A stretch of 64,000 nt of DNA from Anaerostipes sp. (GCA_028704435.1 JAQWFL010000016.1:1-64000), one strand, 5' to 3'; shown: positions 49,960 to 59,884, counted from the stretch's first letter. Made by a program: numbers and translations. The notes: a model not told the origin generated them from the sequence alone.

Positions 49960-51249
49960 ATGAAAATAGATATAAAAGAGTTTACAGGAAAATGTTCTTG
50001 TGGGAGGGAACATAAACTTATTGTTCAAGATATGTTTTTGGAAACAGGTGCGATAAAAAAACTTCCCAAAATTTTGAGATTGGATGCCTATAAAAAATAC
50101 AAAAACTTTGCTATGGTATGTGATGAAAACACCTATAATGCGGCAGGAAAACAAGTTGAAGATGAAATGCAGGGAATATTTAAGATTCAATTGGATTCCA
50201 TGGGACTCCATGCCAATGAAATTGGAGTTGCCAAAGTAAAAGAAAAACTGGATAAATTGACAGAAGTGGATTGTTTGATTGCAGTTGGGTCTGGAACCAT
50301 TCATGATTTAACAAGATATTGTGCTTATGAAAGGGAAATTCCTTTTATTTCTATACCTACAGCAGCAAGTGTAGACGGTTATGTATCTACAGTCGCTGCA
50401 ATGTCATGGCATGGATTCAAGAAGAGTATGATTGCGGTATCGCCTATTTTAGTGGTTGCAGACAGTCAGGTAATTGCAGATGCACCAATGCGGTTAACTG
50501 CTTCTGGAGTTGGAGATTTATTGGGTAAATACACAGCACTTGCAGATTGGAAAATTACAAATATATTAAATGGGGAATATATCTGTAATCGAATTTGCGA
50601 TATGGAGTACCAGGCACTAAATAAACTTAAGGATTCCTTGGAAGGGATAAAAAACAGACAGGTTGCTGCCTATGAGGAATTGATGTATGGACTTCTGTTA
50701 TCCGGACTTGCAATGCAGATGACAGGACATTCAAGGCCAGCTTCTGGAGCGGAACATCATATGGCACATTTTTGGGAAATGGCAGTGATTAATAATGAGC
50801 TTGAGGCTTACCATGGAGAAAAAGTTGGGGTAGGTTTGATACTTATAAGCGATATTTACCATAGGGCGGCACAGTGTATGAAATCTGGTGTTTTTAAAAT
50901 TCACAGAAAGGTTGACGTTGAAACGGAACTCATTGAAAAAGTATTCACAAACAAACAATTATGTGAGAATATAAAGAAGACCAATGATCCTAATTTATTG
51001 GATATGATAGATTCAGAGGTATTAAGAAACAAAACAGATGAAATCATTGAAATTATCCAGGGAATACCAACACCTGAGGAAATCATTCAAATGTTAAAAA
51101 AGGTAGAAGGAGTATCAGATTTAAAGGAAATCAAATTGCATGATTCTATGAAAGAAAAATCTGCAAAGGTGGCACCATATATTAGAGATAGAATTACATT
51201 TTTGAGGATTTTGAAATTCTACAATTTTTATGATACCATTATAAAATAA
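49960..51249 (+). CDS. sn-glycerol-1-phosphate dehydrogenase (AraM/EgsA type)
   Basis: A protein of 429 residues interconverting DHAP and glycerol 1-phosphate with NAD(P)H. Cofactor motif LIAVGSGTIHDLTRYCA; metal ligands in ASVDGYVS, GAEHHMAHFWE and AYHGEKVGVG. ATG 49960 follows AAAGGAG; ATG 49939, overlapping the DUF89 stop, is the alternative. Bacterial AraM proteins make archaeal-type G1P or act in pentose use. Its presence in a PTS-aldolase operon is unusual. Confidence 0.88.
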   Translation: MKIDIKEFTGKCSCGREHKLIVQDMFLETGAIKKLPKILRLDAYKKYKNFAMVCDENTYNAAGKQVEDEMQGIFKIQLDSMGLHANEIGVAKVKEKLDKLTEVDCLIAVGSGTIHDLTRYCAYEREIPFISIPTAASVDGYVSTVAAMSWHGFKKSMIAVSPILVVADSQVIADAPMRLTASGVGDLLGKYTALADWKITNILNGEYICNRICDMEYQALNKLKDSLEGIKNRQVAAYEELMYGLLLSGLAMQMTGHSRPASGAEHHMAHFWEMAVINNELEAYHGEKVGVGLILISDIYHRAAQCMKSGVFKIHRKVDVETELIEKVFTNKQLCENIKKTNDPNLLDMIDSEVLRNKTDEIIEIIQGIPTPEEIIQMLKKVEGVSDLKEIKLHDSMKEKSAKVAPYIRDRITFLRILKFYNFYDTIIK

Positions 51250-51305
51250 TGGAGTGTAAATATAATATAAATACATGTAAGATGAGAGGGGGAGGTGCTG
51301 TACAA

Positions 51306-52241
51306 ATGGATATGGAGCGAAGGAGGATGGCATTAGTCAGCAAATTATATTTTGAAGATGATATGACACAGCAACAGATTGCAAAGCGGCTGGAAGTATC
51401 AAGAATGAAAGTGTCTAGAATGCTTCAAAAGGCAAAGAATGAAGGAATTGTAAAGGTAATTATTGATTATTCGGGTGTTTATCCAGAATTTGAACAGGAA
51501 CTTCAAGAAAAATATAATCTAAAGGAAGTGATAGTTGTAGATACATCGTTTGGAGATTCTTCAAAAGAGCAAGTTGCCTCTGCAGCAGCGTACTATCTTG
51601 AGAATCATTTGAAGGCAGGAGCAACCGTTGCCGTTGGATGGGGATTAACAATTCGACAGATTCCAAAGTATTTAAAGCAAGTGTCAGATAGCACACTTAC
51701 ATTTTCTCCAATCATAGGTGGGCATGGACAGACAGAATTAGATATGCATGCAAGTACAATTGCATCAAGATTTGCAAAGCAGACAGGTAGTAAATCATTG
51801 TCGTTAGTAGCCCCCGCATTGGTAGACAGCGAGGAAGAGAAGAAAGTTCTTCATGATAGTGAGCGAATTAAGGATGTTTTAAGTTGTACAGCAAATGCAG
51901 AATATGCAGTGTTTAGCCTTGGAAATCCTATTGTAAAAGGTAGTAGTATTAGTATGTCAGGCTATCTTTCCGAAGAAAATCTGCAGCAGCTGAAAGAAGA
52001 GGATGTTATTTGTGACGTCGTTTCAATTACATTTTTAAATCGCGACAGTAAGGAGTGCTGTGAGAATATCACAAAGCGATGTATTGGAATTACGGGAGAA
52101 GAATTAAAAGCAATTCCCGATAAGATTTGTGTTGTGGAAGGGGCAGAGAAAAAAGAGACAGTAAAAGCGGCCCTTAATGCAGGATTTATTAATATATTGG
52201 TGGTAGACGAAGAGATTGCAGCATATTTGTTAGAAAAATAG
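51306..52241 (+). CDS. SorC/DeoR-type sugar-binding transcriptional regulator
   Basis: A protein of 311 residues: N-terminal HTH (LVSKLYFEDDMTQQQIAKRLEVSRMKVSRMLQKAKNEGIV) and a sugar-phosphate-binding domain (AVGWGLTIRQIPKYL, IIGGHGQTELDMHASTIASRFA). The track starts at ATG 51249; ATG 51306 lies nine bases after GGGGGAGGT and is preferred. Last gene of the sugar cluster and likely binder of the palindrome at 44671. Confidence 0.9.
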   Translation: MDMERRRMALVSKLYFEDDMTQQQIAKRLEVSRMKVSRMLQKAKNEGIVKVIIDYSGVYPEFEQELQEKYNLKEVIVVDTSFGDSSKEQVASAAAYYLENHLKAGATVAVGWGLTIRQIPKYLKQVSDSTLTFSPIIGGHGQTELDMHASTIASRFAKQTGSKSLSLVAPALVDSEEEKKVLHDSERIKDVLSCTANAEYAVFSLGNPIVKGSSISMSGYLSEENLQQLKEEDVICDVVSITFLNRDSKECCENITKRCIGITGEELKAIPDKICVVEGAEKKETVKAALNAGFINILVVDEEIAAYLLEK

Positions 52242-52256
52242 AATATGTAATATGAG

Positions 52257-52295
52257 AAAAACTATAGCTGTGTGTTAATAACAGCTATAGTTTTT
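52257..52295. terminator. terminator after the SorC-type regulator
   Basis: AAAAACTATAGCTGTGTGTTAATAACAGCTATAGTTTTT holds a perfect 13-bp stem with A/T flanks, so it works in both directions. Confidence 0.9.
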
Positions 52296-52305
52296 GATTT
52301 AATTT

Positions 52306-52614
52306 TTAAATTTTAAGCATGCCAGATTCTATTAGGGCGGATATGACAATGATAACCGCAAGAACTAACATTACGCCAGAAGTAATCTTGCTTTTTTTCC
52401 AGCTTGTATATGCATGGAAAACTGCCATACATGAGATGGCACAACACCCCATAATATAAAAGGTATTGTTCTTTGTAAAGTACTGTAGAATAATTGAAAT
52501 AAGGAATACCATAGAGGTAACACCGTTGACGATTGTTCTTGTCTTTTGTGAAGTATTCTGTTCTTCCCAAGCTATTTTATCTGATTGGTTTGATTTATTG
52601 TGGCTAAAGTTCAT
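52306..52614 (-). CDS. small membrane protein, DUF unknown
   Basis: A protein of 102 residues: a polar N-terminus of about 28, then three membrane segments (GVTSMVFLISIILQYF, FYIMGCCAISCMAVFHAY, GVMLVLAVIIVISALI). AAGGAGAATAG precedes the ATG. No family recognised. It stands alone on the minus strand. Confidence 0.6.
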   Translation of the reverse strand: MNFSHNKSNQSDKIAWEEQNTSQKTRTIVNGVTSMVFLISIILQYFTKNNTFYIMGCCAISCMAVFHAYTSWKKSKITSGVMLVLAVIIVISALIESGMLKI

Positions 52615-52758
52615 ATCTATTCTCCTTCTTTATGCGATACTCATACTATCATAACATAACATAGAAGTGAATACTAGAATGTGCTAGGATTTTAGGAGTA
52701 GACGATGTATAATTAATGTATAAATAAAGATTTTCTAAGAAAGGGAAAGGTGGCGAAT

Positions 52759-55518
52759 ATGAAACATACATTTCAAAAAATATGTGTCATATTGTGTGTC
52801 TTGGCAATCCCTTTCTTTTTTCATGTAGATTGTGAGGCAGCACAACAGATTGTGAAGGTAGGTTATTTTGATTTGGGGTCTTACTATCAAAAAAAGGGAA
52901 ACAAGTTAGTTAAGAGTTATGATAAGGCGTATTTAGAGGAAATCGGCAAATATACAGGGATGAAGTTTGAGTTCGTGGATTGTGGAACATGGGATCAGGC
53001 AATCAATATGTTAGAAGCTCATGAGATTGATCTTTTGGGAACCATGCAGTGGACAAGAGAAAGAGAAGATAAGTATGAGATTTGTGATACCAATTATGGG
53101 TATACAGTGGCAGAGTTGGGAGCTCTTAAAAAATCAGCTTATATTTATGAAGACTATGATGCTATGAATGGGGCGAAAGTTGGATATATAGAGGGATATG
53201 TCATTGAAAATCAATTGAAAAAATGGATGAGGGAACATGGGATTTCGTTGCAGATTCGTACATACAAATCACAAACAAAGTTAGAAAAGGCACTAGAAAA
53301 GGGAGAGATTGATTTAATCGCAGCCAACGCTCATGCAATGTGTCCTGAGTGGAAAGTTGTGGAAAAGTTTGCCTATGCACCATTTTATTTTGCATCGTGG
53401 AAAGGAAATGGAAAATCAATAGAAGATATTAGTCAGGCAATTATTAAAATAAATATACACCAGTCAAATTTTGAAAATGACTTAATGAAAAATTATTTTC
53501 CAATTATGGTTAATTCACCATTTAATAAAGAAGAAAAGAAGTGTATTGAAAAGAATCTTACTTATCAGGTTTATTTTGATACAGAGACCAAGCCTATTGT
53601 CTGGTATGATAGTAAAAAGCAGGAGATGAAAGGAGTCCTTGTTAATATTTGTAGTCAATTAGAAAAGAATACAGGAATTAAGTTTGATATAAAACCAAGG
53701 ACAGATTCTGTGAATACCAAAAAGGACACAACAGTAACTTATAGAACGTTATATTATGAATTGGGTAAGGATGCGAGCGAGGAAATAGGGGTAACCAATG
53801 CTATCTTGGAGCAGTCCTTTGAGATGTATCATAGAGTTGGAGATAAGTACAAAAAGGGAAAATCTTACAAGATAGCAATTGTTAAAAATAGAGATGGATT
53901 GAAAAGCTATGTGCAGTCTAAATATCCAAAGTGTACGATTGTGGAGTATGAATCCCCAGAAAGTTGTATGAAGCGAGTCCTTCAAAAGGAGGCAGATCTT
54001 GCGTTTATTGATACCCATATTGCCGATGATGTGATTATAACCAATAGTTTCAACCAATTGACATCTGTGCCGTTGACTCAAAAGGATCTTGGAATTGCAC
54101 TTCAATTTCATGGAGAGGATGCTCAGCTATTATCTGAGATTGTTGACAAGGGAATACCGTTGATTGATTCGGATAAGGTCAATGATACTATGCTGAAATA
54201 TGCGGCAAATACGACACCAAATATGACGTTGTCTTATATACTTCAAGAGCATTTTCACCTTTTTGTGGGGGGATGTATAGTAATAATTATTATATTATTT
54301 GTATGTGTCAGCCTTGTCCTTTATGCAAAAATGATGCGTAAGGAAAAAGAGAAAATAGAAGAGGTGAATTATGAACGTTCTGATTTTTTTGCGAGAATGA
54401 GTCATGATTTGAGAACTCCTATGAATGGGATTCTTGGAATGCTAGAATTGATTCGGGGAACCTCGGATATAAATGAAGTGCAAAGCAATACTTCAAAAGC
54501 AATGCAATCAGGGAAATATATGCTGAGCCTTATCAATGATACATTGGATTTGCAGCGTCTGGAAAGCAAGAAAATTACCTTAGATCCAGAGTTTGTTTGT
54601 GTTAAAGACTTTATGGACAATCTCCTTGAGATGCTTCGTCCGTCAATGGAGGCGAAACGAATTGATTTAAAACTTAAAAAGCTGAATTTTAATGAAAGTA
54701 ATTTTATTAAAATGGATGCTGTTAGGGTGAATCAGATTTTTGTCAATATTATTTCTAATGCAGTAAAGTTTACCCCTGAGGGGGGAACGATTCAGATTAT
54801 CGTTGAGAATCTTGGGACAAAGGAAAATGTTGTCCATGGAAAAGTTGTGATTTCGGATACTGGGATTGGAATGAATCAGGATTTTCTAACACATAATTTG
54901 TTTCACCCATATTCTCAAGAACGGAATCAGATTACAAGTAAATATGCAGGATCAGGACTGGGACTTGCCATTGTGAAGAATTTAATTGAATTGATGGAAG
55001 GTTCTATCTGGGTGGAGAGTGAACCAGGAGAAGGAACAACAGTTACAATTTGTCTTGATTTTGAGTTTGTTTCAGAAGATAAAGTGGATCCTAAGGTTCA
55101 AAAAAAATATAATAATATAGAGGAATGGAAAGTTTTATTGAAGGATAAGAGAATTCTACTGTGTGAGGATCATCCACTGAATGCAGAAATTGTAGTAAGA
55201 CTACTTGAAAAGGTAGGATGTAAGGTGACTGTGGCAGGAGATGGAGCACAGGGAGTAAAGTTGTTTCAGGAATCCCCTGTTGGTGACTTTGATGCAGTTT
55301 TAATGGACATTCGAATGCCGGTAATGGATGGCTTAGAGGCCACAAAGATGATTCGTAATCTACCAAGAGAGGATGCGAAGAAGGTGGCAATTATTGCAAT
55401 GACAGCTAACGCATATGAATCAGATAGGGAAAGCAGCAAGGAAGCTGGTATGAATGCTCACCTTGCAAAACCAATTGATGTTAATATGATGTATGAGGTT
55501 ATTGTGAAGTATATTTAG
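52759..55518 (+). CDS. BvgS-like hybrid sensor histidine kinase
   Basis: A protein of 919 residues with a signal peptide (ICVILCVLAIPFFFHVDCEAA). Two tandem type 3 solute-binding domains follow (about 30-260 and 265-490), then a membrane segment (CIVIIIILFVCVSLVLYA). HisKA (FFARMSHDLRTPMNGILGMLEL), HATPase (GSGLGLAIVKNL) and a receiver (LCEDHPLNAE, DAVLMDIRMPVMDG, AKPIDV) complete it. It senses an extracellular amino-acid-like ligand. ATG 52759 is chosen over GTG 52750. No dedicated output regulator is adjacent. Confidence 0.93.
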   Translation: MKHTFQKICVILCVLAIPFFFHVDCEAAQQIVKVGYFDLGSYYQKKGNKLVKSYDKAYLEEIGKYTGMKFEFVDCGTWDQAINMLEAHEIDLLGTMQWTREREDKYEICDTNYGYTVAELGALKKSAYIYEDYDAMNGAKVGYIEGYVIENQLKKWMREHGISLQIRTYKSQTKLEKALEKGEIDLIAANAHAMCPEWKVVEKFAYAPFYFASWKGNGKSIEDISQAIIKINIHQSNFENDLMKNYFPIMVNSPFNKEEKKCIEKNLTYQVYFDTETKPIVWYDSKKQEMKGVLVNICSQLEKNTGIKFDIKPRTDSVNTKKDTTVTYRTLYYELGKDASEEIGVTNAILEQSFEMYHRVGDKYKKGKSYKIAIVKNRDGLKSYVQSKYPKCTIVEYESPESCMKRVLQKEADLAFIDTHIADDVIITNSFNQLTSVPLTQKDLGIALQFHGEDAQLLSEIVDKGIPLIDSDKVNDTMLKYAANTTPNMTLSYILQEHFHLFVGGCIVIIIILFVCVSLVLYAKMMRKEKEKIEEVNYERSDFFARMSHDLRTPMNGILGMLELIRGTSDINEVQSNTSKAMQSGKYMLSLINDTLDLQRLESKKITLDPEFVCVKDFMDNLLEMLRPSMEAKRIDLKLKKLNFNESNFIKMDAVRVNQIFVNIISNAVKFTPEGGTIQIIVENLGTKENVVHGKVVISDTGIGMNQDFLTHNLFHPYSQERNQITSKYAGSGLGLAIVKNLIELMEGSIWVESEPGEGTTVTICLDFEFVSEDKVDPKVQKKYNNIEEWKVLLKDKRILLCEDHPLNAEIVVRLLEKVGCKVTVAGDGAQGVKLFQESPVGDFDAVLMDIRMPVMDGLEATKMIRNLPREDAKKVAIIAMTANAYESDRESSKEAGMNAHLAKPIDVNMMYEVIVKYI

Positions 55519-55554
55519 AGGTGAAAGAACACAGAATAAACAGGAGAGTAAGCT

Positions 55555-55938
55555 ATGAATCAGAAAAAAAAGAATCCGCTACATCAAAGTTTTGGTTATG
55601 CCGTTGAAGGCATTTTCACGGGTATAAAAAAAGAACGGAATATGAAGATTCATTGTGTCATAATGATACTTGTTGTAGCAGCAGGACTTATATGTGAGAT
55701 TTCGTGGATAAAGTGGAGTCTTTGTCTTATTCTATTTGGTTTAATTCTAGCATTAGAACTTGTGAATACAGCGGTAGAAGCTGTGGTAGATCTTGTAACA
55801 GAGGAGAAGAAACCTCTTGCAAAACTAGCAAAGGATACTGCGGCAGGTGCTGTTTTGATAGCAGCTATAATGGCTGCAATTACGGGATGTATTATATTCA
55901 TTCCAGAACTTGTAGAGTTGATAGAAAGGAGTTTTTAG
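55555..55938 (+). CDS. dgkA: undecaprenol/diacylglycerol kinase (DgkA type)
   Basis: A protein of 127 residues with three membrane helices and the family motifs FGYAVEGIFTGIKKERNMKIH and LELVNTAVEAVVDLV. It phosphorylates undecaprenol to recycle the cell-wall lipid carrier. It lies 36 bp after the kinase gene, one base before the phasin-like gene. Confidence 0.92.
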   Translation: MNQKKKNPLHQSFGYAVEGIFTGIKKERNMKIHCVIMILVVAAGLICEISWIKWSLCLILFGLILALELVNTAVEAVVDLVTEEKKPLAKLAKDTAAGAVLIAAIMAAITGCIIFIPELVELIERSF

Positions 55939-55939
55939 T

Positions 55940-56257
55940 ATGGAACATTTTACAGATGGGTTAAAGAAAATCATGTTAGCAGGGATCGGTGCCATTGCAA
56001 CAACGGGAGAGAAGTCCAAGGATCTTTTAGATGAGATGGTAAAGAAGGGTGAATTAACAGTAGAACAGGGAAAAGCACTCAATGAAGAATTAAAGCACAA
56101 CATAAAAGAAACAGTCAAGGATAAGATGGATGTGAAAGAAACACCATCTACACCAGAGGATTTTGATAAATTTATAGACAGTATGACACCAGAACAAAAG
56201 GAAATGTTAAAAGAGAAACTTCAACAAATGGATGTGAAAGAAGAGGCGGATGAGTAA
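55940..56257 (+). CDS. phasin-like helical protein coupled to UbiB
   Basis: A protein of 105 residues: helical start (DGLKKIMLAGIGAIATTGEKSKDLLDEMVKKGELTVEQGKALNEEL) as in phasin-superfamily proteins, then an acidic, Pro-containing tail. It overlaps the UbiB gene by eight bases. The pairing of such proteins with UbiB kinases suggests a membrane-lipid role. Confidence 0.7.
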   Translation: MEHFTDGLKKIMLAGIGAIATTGEKSKDLLDEMVKKGELTVEQGKALNEELKHNIKETVKDKMDVKETPSTPEDFDKFIDSMTPEQKEMLKEKLQQMDVKEEADE

Positions 56258-57836
56258 GCAGTCAGTGGAATATAGAGGACGGCTAAAGGAGATTACAGCG
56301 GTTCTCCATAAGTATGAAATTACAAAGGGACTTACTCCCAAAAAGCTGCGTTTGATTCTAGAGGAATTGGGACCAACGTTTATTAAGCTTGGTCAGATTA
56401 TGTCCATGCATTCTGATATTCTTTCTAAAGAATATTGTGATGAATTAATGCAGTTGCAGGCAGGGGTTCTCCCTATTGATTTTAAGGAGATAATAAATGT
56501 AATCGAAGATTCTTATGGATATTCGTGGAAACAGATATTTCGTGAGATTGAGGAACGGCCATTAGGTTCAGCTTCCATTGCTCAGGTTCACAGGGCCAAA
56601 TTAAAGAATGGAGAAGATGTAGTTGTTAAGGTTCAAAAGAAAGATATAGGAAGGTTAGTTGCAAGAGATATTGCACTTCTTCGTAAGGCTGCAAAGCTAT
56701 TGCCACCTATTGGAATCAAGGAAGTTGTTGATATTGATATGGTGTTAGATGAGCTTTGGGCAGTGACAAAAGAAGAGATGAATTTCTTAATGGAAGCGGC
56801 TAATATGCTGGAATTTGCAGTTAAGAATAAGGAAGTCGAGTTTGTTGGAGTTCCTAAATTATATCAAGAGTATACAACGGTCAATGTTCTTGTAATGGAA
56901 TATATTCATGGGTATGGCATGGATCAAAAGGAAGAACTTTTAGATGCTGGATATGATTTAGAGGAAATTGGAACTAAGCTGGTTGACAACTATATGAAAC
57001 AGGTGATAGAAGATGGATTTTTCCATGCAGACCCTCATGGGGGGAATGTTAAGATACGAGATGGAAAGATTGTCTGGATTGATATGGGGATGATGGGCCG
57101 GTTGTCTAGGAAGGAACAAAGTCTTTTAAAGGATGCAGTCAAAGGGATTGCATTTCAAGATATTGATATGATTGAAGAGGCGGTATTAAAATTAGGTGAT
57201 TTTAAAGAGCCGCCGAATCAGGGAACTTTGTATGAAGGGATTCAAGAGCTTCTATTAAAATACGGAGATGCGGACATGGGTTCTATCAATGTGGCAGAAA
57301 TCACAATGAGTTTAATGGATGTTATGAAAAAGAATAAGATTATAGTTCCCCATGGACTTACTATGCTGGCAAGAGGATTAACCCATGTAGAAGGAATTAT
57401 GACTGATTTATGTCCAGATACTAATATGATCAGTATTGCATCTAGGCGAATCTTGAATTCTTCCTTTGAAAATATGGATTGGAAAAAAGAACTAAAAAAG
57501 GGGGGACAAAATCTGTACCGAACTTTGCACAAAGCATCAGAGATTCCCATTCTTATTTCAGATGTACTTCATGGATACATGCGAGGGCAGCACAAATTCA
57601 ATATGGAGCTGCGCACATCAAAAGAACTAGAGAGCCTCATGCGAAGACTTATTCGAAATATCGTTATGGGACTTTGGGTAATGGCCTTATTAATTAGTTC
57701 TAGTATCATATGTACTACGAATATGAAACCTAAAGTAGCAGGAATTCCACTCCTTGGACTGTTTGGATATTTAATTGCATTTTTTATTGTTATGTATGTT
57801 TTTCTAAGACATATGTGGAGTGAATATAAGCATTAA
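56250..57836 (+). CDS. UbiB/ABC1-family atypical kinase
   Basis: A protein of 528 residues. The family N-terminal motif (LGPTFIKLGQIMSMHSDIL), the A-rich loop (LGSASIAQVHRA), catalytic VIEDGFFHADPHGGNV and metal-binding WIDMGMMGRL are all present. Two C-terminal membrane helices (IVMGLWVMALLISSSIIC; LGLFGYLIAFFIVMYVFL) anchor it. Members support isoprenoid lipid metabolism; a ubiquinone role is unlikely in an anaerobe. Confidence 0.92.
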   Translation: MSKQSVEYRGRLKEITAVLHKYEITKGLTPKKLRLILEELGPTFIKLGQIMSMHSDILSKEYCDELMQLQAGVLPIDFKEIINVIEDSYGYSWKQIFREIEERPLGSASIAQVHRAKLKNGEDVVVKVQKKDIGRLVARDIALLRKAAKLLPPIGIKEVVDIDMVLDELWAVTKEEMNFLMEAANMLEFAVKNKEVEFVGVPKLYQEYTTVNVLVMEYIHGYGMDQKEELLDAGYDLEEIGTKLVDNYMKQVIEDGFFHADPHGGNVKIRDGKIVWIDMGMMGRLSRKEQSLLKDAVKGIAFQDIDMIEEAVLKLGDFKEPPNQGTLYEGIQELLLKYGDADMGSINVAEITMSLMDVMKKNKIIVPHGLTMLARGLTHVEGIMTDLCPDTNMISIASRRILNSSFENMDWKKELKKGGQNLYRTLHKASEIPILISDVLHGYMRGQHKFNMELRTSKELESLMRRLIRNIVMGLWVMALLISSSIICTTNMKPKVAGIPLLGLFGYLIAFFIVMYVFLRHMWSEYKH

Positions 57837-57885
57837 TTTACAAAATATCATAAAGAAATAAGAGTATAAAGGGAGGAGGACATTC

Positions 57886-59253
57886 ATGAGAATAAAGCAC
57901 TACATACAACCAATCGTTGTTTTTTTGACTTTGAATATTGTTTTAATGGGGCTATTTGTATTAGCAGAGAGGAAAATCGTTTTTGAGACAAAGGAGAATT
58001 ATAGATACATTGCTGCAAATCAGTCCAACATTATGAGAGATAGTGTGGACACTGCTATTGCCCGAGTTTATACATTCAGTGCTTTGATTCGTGCCAATAA
58101 TGGAAAAACAGATTTTTTTGATAATCAAGTTGAATTTATATATAAGGAGATTTCTCAGGATAGCGGTATTCCTGTTAAGAATATAGCCATTGCACCAAAT
58201 GGAATAGTAAAGAAAGTATACCCTTTGGCAGCCAATGAATCTTTTCTTAATTTTGATTTTATGGATACTTCTCAGGAAGGAAACGACGAAGCTGTGAAAG
58301 CTTATAAAGAAGGAAAAGTAGTCGTGACCAATCCGTTTAAACTGGTTCAGGGAGGCGTCGGTATGGCAGGAAGACTGCCAGTGTTTACGAAGAAAAATGG
58401 AAAGAATTCTTTTTGGGGGCTTATTACAGTTACTCTGGATTTTGATAAGATGATTCAAAGTTTTCATTTGCATAATCTTGAAGAACAGGGAGTAAACTAT
58501 AAACTTTGGTACGAGGATGAAAAAGGGAAGAAAGTTACACTTACTGCATCAAAGAAGGAAGCTGTGGAGCCAGTGAGTTATGAATTTGATATTCAGAATT
58601 TAAAGTGGCATTTAGATGTTGCACCAAAAGGTCATTGGTATAGCCGTACCCAGGGTGCTGCGATTTTAATTGTAATTTTGGGGATATCTCTACTTATTGC
58701 ATTACTCCTTGTGGATAAAATTAAAATCCGAAATGTAAATGAAAAATTAGAGCAGCTTGCACATCTAGATGGTTTAACGAAGTGTTATTCTAGACATTAT
58801 CTAAATACTGTTCTCATAAACCATGGAACAGGAGAATGGAATGATCCAAGAGCTAAATATTCCCTTGCTATTGTTGACATTGATAACTTTAAAAATATCA
58901 ATGACACGTATGGACACAATGTGGGAGACCAGGCAATACGTGCTGTTGTGCATGTACTGCAAAGATATGTTCGTGCTATCAATGGAGATTGTGTGATTCG
59001 CCAGGGTGGAGACGAATTCACAATTATTTGGAATCATATAAGCAAAGAACGATTCCAAAAGAAATTAGAAGGAATCGTGAAAGATGTAGAGAAGATAAAA
59101 TTTTCACAATATGAGGAGATACATTTGACAATTAGTATCGGCGGGGAGTCATATGCAGCTCAAGGCTCAACAAGATATTCTGATTTGCTTTCCAAAGCAG
59201 ACAAGAAATTATATGTGGCAAAGGAAAATGGACGGAATCAATATGTCATATAA
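57886..59253 (+). CDS. membrane diguanylate cyclase with CHASE-type sensor
   Basis: A protein of 455 residues: membrane helix 8-27, an extracellular CHASE-like domain (about 30-245), a second helix (AAILIVILGISLLIALLLV) and a C-terminal GGDEF domain with the intact site RQGGDEFTI. It should make cyclic di-GMP. It overlaps the convergent glycosylase gene by 16 bp. Confidence 0.92.
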   Translation: MRIKHYIQPIVVFLTLNIVLMGLFVLAERKIVFETKENYRYIAANQSNIMRDSVDTAIARVYTFSALIRANNGKTDFFDNQVEFIYKEISQDSGIPVKNIAIAPNGIVKKVYPLAANESFLNFDFMDTSQEGNDEAVKAYKEGKVVVTNPFKLVQGGVGMAGRLPVFTKKNGKNSFWGLITVTLDFDKMIQSFHLHNLEEQGVNYKLWYEDEKGKKVTLTASKKEAVEPVSYEFDIQNLKWHLDVAPKGHWYSRTQGAAILIVILGISLLIALLLVDKIKIRNVNEKLEQLAHLDGLTKCYSRHYLNTVLINHGTGEWNDPRAKYSLAIVDIDNFKNINDTYGHNVGDQAIRAVVHVLQRYVRAINGDCVIRQGGDEFTIIWNHISKERFQKKLEGIVKDVEKIKFSQYEEIHLTISIGGESYAAQGSTRYSDLLSKADKKLYVAKENGRNQYVI

Positions 59254-59792
59254 CAGCCTGGTTCGTGGGAATATATGATTCCCACGGCCTGCATATAAGA
59301 ATAAATAATCGTTGTCCCTACGAATTTCATTCCCCTCTTTTTTAAATCGGCAGATACATTGTCTGAGAGAGGAGAAGAAGTTTCATGAACCTCATGTATG
59401 ATTTCTCCGTTGGTCCAACTCCAAATATAGTCAGAAAAACTTCCGAACTCTTTTTGAATCTCTTTGAAAATATTTGCATTAGTAACAGCAGCATGAATCT
59501 TTAATTTATTTCTTATAATCCCTGCATTCTCACGAAGGGATTCTTCTTTTTCTGCACCATAATTACAAACCTTATCTAGATCAAATCCGTCAAAGGCCTC
59601 GTAGAAGGCTTCTCTTTTATTCAAGACACATTCCCAGGAAAGACCTGCCTGAAAAGATTCTAAAATTAACATTTCAAATAGTTTATGATCGTCATAAACA
59701 GGAACGCCCCACTCTTCGTCATGGTATTTTATGTAACGAGGATTTTTTGGATTTGCCCATGTGCATCGTTGCTTGTTATCATTCCATTTCAT
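59238..59792 (-). CDS. tag: DNA-3-methyladenine glycosylase I
   Basis: A protein of 184 residues removing 3-methyladenine. Start RCTWANPKNPRYIKYHDEEWGVP, HhH-like core FQAGLSWECVLNKREAFYEAFDGFD, and the C-terminal KFVGTTIIYSYMQAVGIIYSHEPGC carry the family's zinc-binding Cys/His. The last 16 bp overlap the cyclase gene tail to tail. Confidence 0.92.
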   Translation of the reverse strand: MKWNDNKQRCTWANPKNPRYIKYHDEEWGVPVYDDHKLFEMLILESFQAGLSWECVLNKREAFYEAFDGFDLDKVCNYGAEKEESLRENAGIIRNKLKIHAAVTNANIFKEIQKEFGSFSDYIWSWTNGEIIHEVHETSSPLSDNVSADLKKRGMKFVGTTIIYSYMQAVGIIYSHEPGCYMTY

Positions 59793-59884
59793 TGATTAAA
59801 AGCTCCATTTCTTTTTAAAAGTTTATTGTTTTATTTTATCACAGAAGAGATTCGTTGTATAATTAAATAAGGAGGGCAAACTAG

